A model generated the notes under the pieces. The model was not told where the DNA came from and did no database searches. It was given only the letters and a program-made list of their open reading frames with translations. The position numbers and the translations under genes were made by a program. 64,000 nt of DNA from Linum tenue (lineage: Eukaryota; Streptophyta; Magnoliopsida; Malpighiales; Linaceae), in contig CAMGYJ010000002.1 in NCBI GenBank assembly GCA_946122785.1, positions 57,375,703-57,439,702 of the forward strand. The letters are read 5' to 3'. Below, in pieces: positions 59,901 through 64,000 of this stretch; the stretch's first letter is position 1, and each line of letters opens with the position of its first letter.

Positions 59901-61016
59901 CACTGAGATAATTTACAAAGACATCTCTCGTCTTGTCAAACCAACGTAGAAGTTTATTTCACATGTTATGTGACTTGTAAGTCACTTCTCAATGAGACTG
60001 GTCAGCAAAAGCAACCATGGCTGGTAAGATCAATAGTCTGCTTCCCCAAAGCTCGAAGAAGCAGAAAGCAGAATAATCATTTTCTATAAGGTTTCCTAGT
60101 ATGAATCAGACACTTCAGCCTCGAACCCCCCTTTAACCAGTGTCTGTCCTAAATAGAGAATAACAAGATGCCTTTCAACTGAAAATCCCCCATAACAAAT
60201 GCTCTATACAGAGAATATCACAGTAATCAGTACACTATCTATTTGCATAACTGCAAAGTAAATGGTAGATAAGCATGCATAGACTTACTTGATTCGTATT
60301 GACTAAAACTGCTTCAATTCCTTGAGTTTCTCTCATAGCACTGTCCTTAGTAGAGACAGTCAAGCCGCCATTCTCCGCTCTTGGGGCATGCTCTAGGGCC
60401 TGTAAATTGCAAGCAGCAGTCAGTATTCGCAATGCTTTCCACCAAAAAGCTCGTAAACGACCAACTAAGCAAACACCAAGAGGCATGGACGAGGTGGAAT
60501 CCCATGTTATACCAGATTGGCAGGATACGGCCGCTCAGCAACAGCACGAGAGAGTGAAAGAATCGCAGATTGCTGCTGCTCGGTGAGGGGAGCATTCTGC
60601 ATCACAGAACCCGCAATTAATCAAAAGAAAGTGAAGTAGCATACTAAAATTGCACGAATCCTACTCATTTCGCCTCATCAAGCTTTCCCAGATATATGAC
60701 CCCGAATCAAGATGCGAACGTCTCAGTTCCGTCGCAGCAGTTACTCCAGATCCAGAATTTTCATTTCGAACTACCGGTGCCGATACCAGAATTACAAATT
60801 CATGGACAGACGATGAACAAGGACTGAGATCCAGAAGGATCCGAATAATCCTAAACCGATCCGCGGGCGACGCAGATCAATTGGGCCGATAATTCTACAT
60901 GCAGAAGGAGAATAAGGAGGAAATGGAACCTGTTCCCAAGTTGAGGCGAAGTTGTATCCCTTAGAAATGGCAACGGATTTGTGGAGGTTCGATGAAGGAC
61001 TTGCTTTCGCCGCCAT
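53952..61016 (-). CDS. COG3: COG3, conserved oligomeric Golgi complex subunit 3 (Sec34)
   Basis: Twenty-five exons: 61016-60930, 60596-60513, 60399-60289, 59879-59835, 59738-59664, 59570-59475, 59075-58998, 58783-58698, 58564-58498, 58398-58336, 58229-58128, 58018-57914, 57828-57736, 57218-57130, 56961-56742, 56483-56397, 56229-56113, 56024-55992, 55894-55808, 55723-55661, 55429-55313, 55162-55070, 54750-54625, 54285-54185 and 54081-53952. The product has 784 residues, the Arabidopsis COG3 length. The start [14 protein letters not shown] leads into the diagnostic [14 protein letters not shown] and [20 protein letters not shown]. The Sec34-like region (about 108-255) is helical and coiled-coil-like. 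COG3 belongs to lobe A of the tether for retrograde vesicles at the Golgi. An in-frame upstream ATG at 61037 would add seven residues; 61016 has the better context and matches homologues. Every intron is GT-AG; the 84-base intron 19 has no stop. Confidence 0.97.
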
Positions 61017-61539
61017 GGCAATCACAGAGCAGAGCAAGATTCTACTTATGCTGCTTCGTAGCTCTGCGTTTCAGAAATTCGCGCAGCGGAAACACGTATC
61101 CTCCTCTGCGTACAAGAGTGTAAGCGGAGCTAATAGAGTCTCCCCATTGCGATTCTGGTGTGCTAACTTTGAAAGAGCATCAGCTACTAAACCATTCTCT
61201 CTGTGAATCTTAGACAGAACGGCAATACCTCCACGGCTCCACCATACTTGTTTCAGAAGAGACCTGCAATCTTTCAAATTGATGATGTTTGCGTTCCTTC
61301 CTAAACGCTCGCTGATCTAGTTTTAGTTCGGGAAAACAAGGCCCGTCCGAGGGAGGCTCAAAATGATGATTGGGCCTATGAAAGACAGGCCCAGTTAAAA
61401 TTTTCTGCTTCTAGGGCAATCTCCGTTCATATAAATAAAGCTACGAAAATTAGCGAATACCTATTCTCTTCAGCTGCTGCTTCAACTTTCTGCAAGGGTT
61501 TTTGCCGAGTCGTATTTTCGATCACGAAGAGCAGCAACC
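61017..61539. promoter_or_regulatory. divergent promoter region of COG3 and eS24
   Basis: TGGGCC (61371-61376) and GGCCCA (61388-61393) are site II elements. TATAAATA (61430-61437) faces eS24, and aagggttttt (61494-61503) resembles a telo-box (aaaccctt on the other strand). Site II plus telo-box is the usual combination in plant ribosomal-protein promoters. No TATA box is evident on the COG3 side. Confidence 0.65.
61071..61316 (-). pseudogene. RNase H-like (RVT_3) transposon relic
   Basis: The minus strand reads NLKDCRSLLKQVWWSRGGIA, VLSKIHRENGLVADALSKLA and HQNRNGE. DCRSLL, the histidine-REN segment and VADALSKLA are the end of the RNase H-like domain typical of plant non-LTR reverse transcriptases. 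Nothing upstream of DCR is recognisable. It ends 55 bases before the COG3 ATG, in the same frame as the upstream ATG but separated by a stop. Confidence 0.72.
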
Positions 61540-63063
61540 ATGGCGGACAGCAGCAAAGTTGAAAAGGCGGTCACAATCCGCACGCGGAAATTCATGACGA
61601 ACCGCCTCCTCTCCAGGAAGCAGTTTGTAAGTGTCCTAGTGTTTTCTCTTTACTTATTTTCCGTTTGCCTGCGTATCTACTGTAGTTCTTGGGCTATTTT
61701 GGTCGGCCGGTGATGTGATAACTAGATATTTGCTACTCTTGACGGATTCGAAAGAGTCCGCTTGATGAGTTTTGTATCCACCAAGATCTCTGAGGCCGTG
61801 TATCTCCATGAATCTCGTCTAGTTCTGTTCGGCTCCTTCCGATATGTTTAGCTTTCTAAAGTCTGCTACGAAATCTTTAGGGTGAAGTGCACATCTTGCT
61901 GCTAATTGGACACTTGCGTTGAGGATTCGTCTTTTCTATTTGGTATGCGTTTCTGTTGATGCCGCTGTAGGTGCAGCATTGCTGCTATTTTGCTATGGAA
62001 CGACTGCTTTGTTTTCTGGGTTTCTTTGGTTGTTCCGTTAGTACGAGCTATAGTGGGTATTTAAATGCTCATGCCTTGTGAGGCTGGTTTTTCAGATTGC
62101 CACTGTTTTTCTCTTCTTTTCTTGCGGATGTCTTTTTGACAAATTGTTTTATTGTAATAGATTTAGCATGTCAGATTAGCCTTAAGAAAAATGGGCTATT
62201 GTTTAAGCTAATGATGTAGCTAGTGGTCCTTCAACGATGACATCCAGGTTCTACCATCTCTTAGATAACTGGATGTTGTTATAAGGATAGCTACATGTTC
62301 TTAGGTTATCAATTATATCTCTGCACTTTGTTGCCAAGGGCATTCTCGAATCAGCACACTTGAATTTTGGTTCTGATGGCTTTTATTGGTTGGTGAACTT
62401 AGGTGATCGATGTCCTCCATCCCGGAAAGGCCAATGTCCCCAAGGTATATCAATGCCAGAAGCTTAGTTTTAATCTTTTCCGTTCTCTTTCTTCAATTTG
62501 TGCATCAGGCCGTGATGATTTTTACTTAACTTAACCGCTCTTTCCATTGTCTTCCTTTTTTAAAGGCTGAGTTGAAGGAGAAGTTGAAAGATATGTACGA
62601 TGTGAAGGACGCAAATTCTATCTTTGTCTTCAAGTTCAGGACACACTTTGGAGGTGGGAAGTCCACTGGTTTTGGGCTCATTTATGACTCGGTTGACAAT
62701 GCAAAGAAATATGAACCCAAATACAGACTGATCAGGGTATGTCATCTTTTGCATGTTACGTTTTGGGTGTGTTGTTCCAGTTTGAGTGCTCAAATTGTTG
62801 AACGTCCCGTATCTTTCCTTGCAGAATGGACTTGCTACCAAGGTTGAGAAGTCGAGGAAACAGATGAAGGAAAGGAAAAACAGGGCCAAGAAGATCCGTG
62901 GTGTGAAGAAGGTAAAGCCTCATATTGCTTGCTTAATAAGAAGTCAACTTTTTCCTTCCTTGTGTCTCTGCCGTTCCTTTGAAGCTTCCCTAACCACCAT
63001 TCTCCATATGCTTGTCCACAGACCAAGGCTGGAGATGCCGCTAAGGGTGGGAAGAAGAAATGA
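61540..63063 (+). CDS. RPS24: 40S ribosomal protein eS24 (RPS24)
   Basis: Five exons (61540-61626, 62403-62444, 62566-62736, 62825-62911, 63022-63063) give 142 residues, against 133 in Arabidopsis. The start [20 protein letters not shown] has about five extra residues and the tail ([13 protein letters not shown]) is slightly longer. Conserved blocks are [80 protein letters not shown] and [19 protein letters not shown]. This small-subunit protein binds 18S rRNA and takes part in 40S assembly. The first intron is long (776 bases), as is common for highly expressed plant ribosomal genes. ATG context gcaaccATGGCG is good. Confidence 0.97.
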
Positions 63064-63599
63064 GCGGTGGGAGATTTCTCTGATGGTCTTATTTTCATCA
63101 TCTTTGTGCCTGCCATATGAGATCCTGTTGGAAGCCTGCAGCACTAGACTTTGTTATGAATCGATAGGATAAATTTTGATGTTGGTAGTTTTGAGTTCGA
63201 GTGCTGGATGTTGAAAGATGTTATTTGGTGATGAATTATAAATTGACAAAACTCAGAGTGGTATATTCCACCGGACAGAAAATTTTGAAATCTAGTAAAT
63301 TTATTTCTAACTTTATGTTTCTCATAGCTGCTTTCCTGTTGTTTTAGCCATTGTTTGCAGATTCTTGCTCCTGTGATAGGATTGCAAGCTGTAATTGTAT
63401 CTAGAAATTACCTTCCGTCCATAACAGGCACACCCAGAAGCCTTGCCAAGCAGAGGAACGGGGGTAAAATAAAAAAAGAAACAAGTAAAAGAATTGAGCA
63501 TACAGGCGGTAAGTTCTTCAATATACAAGTTACAACTCTTCTAAAGAGGAGGGGAACCCAGAACCGAAATAAATGAGAATTCCTCTAGAGGAGGAAATT
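63064..63599. other. eS24 3' region and spacer
   Basis: No further gene is visible. Small frames at 63322-63576 overlap on both strands and have no known domains. Confidence 0.5.
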
Positions 63600-64000
63600 G
63601 GGTTAATTGCATGGTTCGTCACTGAGATTACAAAAAGCATTCATGGTTGGTCACTCTAAATATTTAAATCCATTTTTTATCGCTAACTTTACAAAAATTG
63701 TTCATTTATGGTCACTCTCCGTTAGTTGCCGTCTAACGTCGTTAACGACGTCCGTTAAGTGATGATGTGGCTGACGGATTTGCCTAATCAGCACTTTTTA
63801 ACCCCAAAATTGACTGACCCGACCCGCAACATCATTTAAACCCTCCATGTCAACTAAACCTAACCAAACCAGATCAGACCCGCTAACTAAAACAGAACTG
63901 ACCCGGCTCACCAATTAATTTACCCACCTTTGACTAAAACCCTAATCGAAGACAACAACAACACCACAAAAATCTCCAAATCCTCTCCACCCCCTTTGCC
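63600..64000. repeat. left part of a transposon-like repeat cut by the window edge
   Basis: The text ggttaattgcatggttcgtcac...actttacaaaaattgttca...cgtccgttaagtgatgatgtgg is typical of high-copy plant TIR elements. It contains a perfect 16-base palindrome ACGTCGTTAACGACGT (about 63737-63752). A related but weaker version lies at 44920-45020. The far end is outside the window, so the class is unproven. Confidence 0.45.

Noticed and set aside
61017..61037. COG3 start at the upstream ATG (61037)
   Set aside because: It would add MLCSVIA before the conserved MAAKAS start; the downstream ATG has better context and gives the family length.
1..64000. CRISPR array, prophage or bacterial operon
   Set aside because: All signals are eukaryotic (spliced genes, LTR, LINE and TIR elements); no regularly spaced palindromic repeats with unique spacers were seen. 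The tandem units at 4.3-5.1 kb are LTR pieces.

Overview
This is nuclear DNA of a dicot flowering plant. The evidence is intron-rich genes with GT-AG splice sites, plant-specific gene families (a chloroplast FLAP1/DUF1517 protein, a plant WNK kinase), a degenerate TIR-NBS-LRR resistance gene (a class absent from grasses) and a dense mixture of plant retrotransposons and DNA transposons. The TNL wording looks rosid-like, but I cannot name the species.

There are five convincing intact genes: a WNK1-like kinase (28438-31373, +, 7 exons, 719 aa), MIA40 (49670-50795, +, 4 exons, 153 aa), FLAP1 (51269-53293, -, 6 exons, 409 aa), COG3 (53952-61016, -, 25 exons, 784 aa) and ribosomal protein eS24 (61540-63063, +, 5 exons, 142 aa). 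I derived all exon borders by hand; every model closes in frame. MIA40 and FLAP1 are convergent. COG3 and eS24 are divergent and share a promoter of about 0.5 kb that contains an RNase H-like transposon relic. The genes are ordinary housekeeping or organelle genes and do not form a pathway.

Layout: 0.8-2.7 kb holds a TNL pseudogene, broken at its LRR end by a small non-autonomous LTR element (2.7-3.9 kb). A tRNA-Ile(AAU) relic lies at 4.2 kb. An 8.3-kb gag-pol-less LTR retrotransposon (4.3-12.6 kb) has a tandemly expanded 5' LTR and a solo LTR of another family nested in its 3' LTR. 13-27.7 kb is a graveyard of LTR, LINE, hAT and MITE fragments. After the WNK gene, 32-48.3 kb is a nested DNA-transposon district: a 2.76-kb long-TIR Mutator-like element (MULE) with an inserted hAT element, a 1.03-kb MULE, a LINE ORF1 split by a 0.78-kb MULE-like element, another hAT element and a fold-back element. 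49-63 kb is the gene-dense part. A further repeat begins at 63.6 kb and runs off the right edge.

I found no undescribed multi-gene system. The most informative observations are transposon insertions with exact target-site duplications, a hAT element that appears to carry a promoter and leader exon, a shared CG-rich palindromic signature in several LTR-like sequences, a stop-free in-frame COG3 intron, and a transposon relic in the COG3/eS24 promoter.
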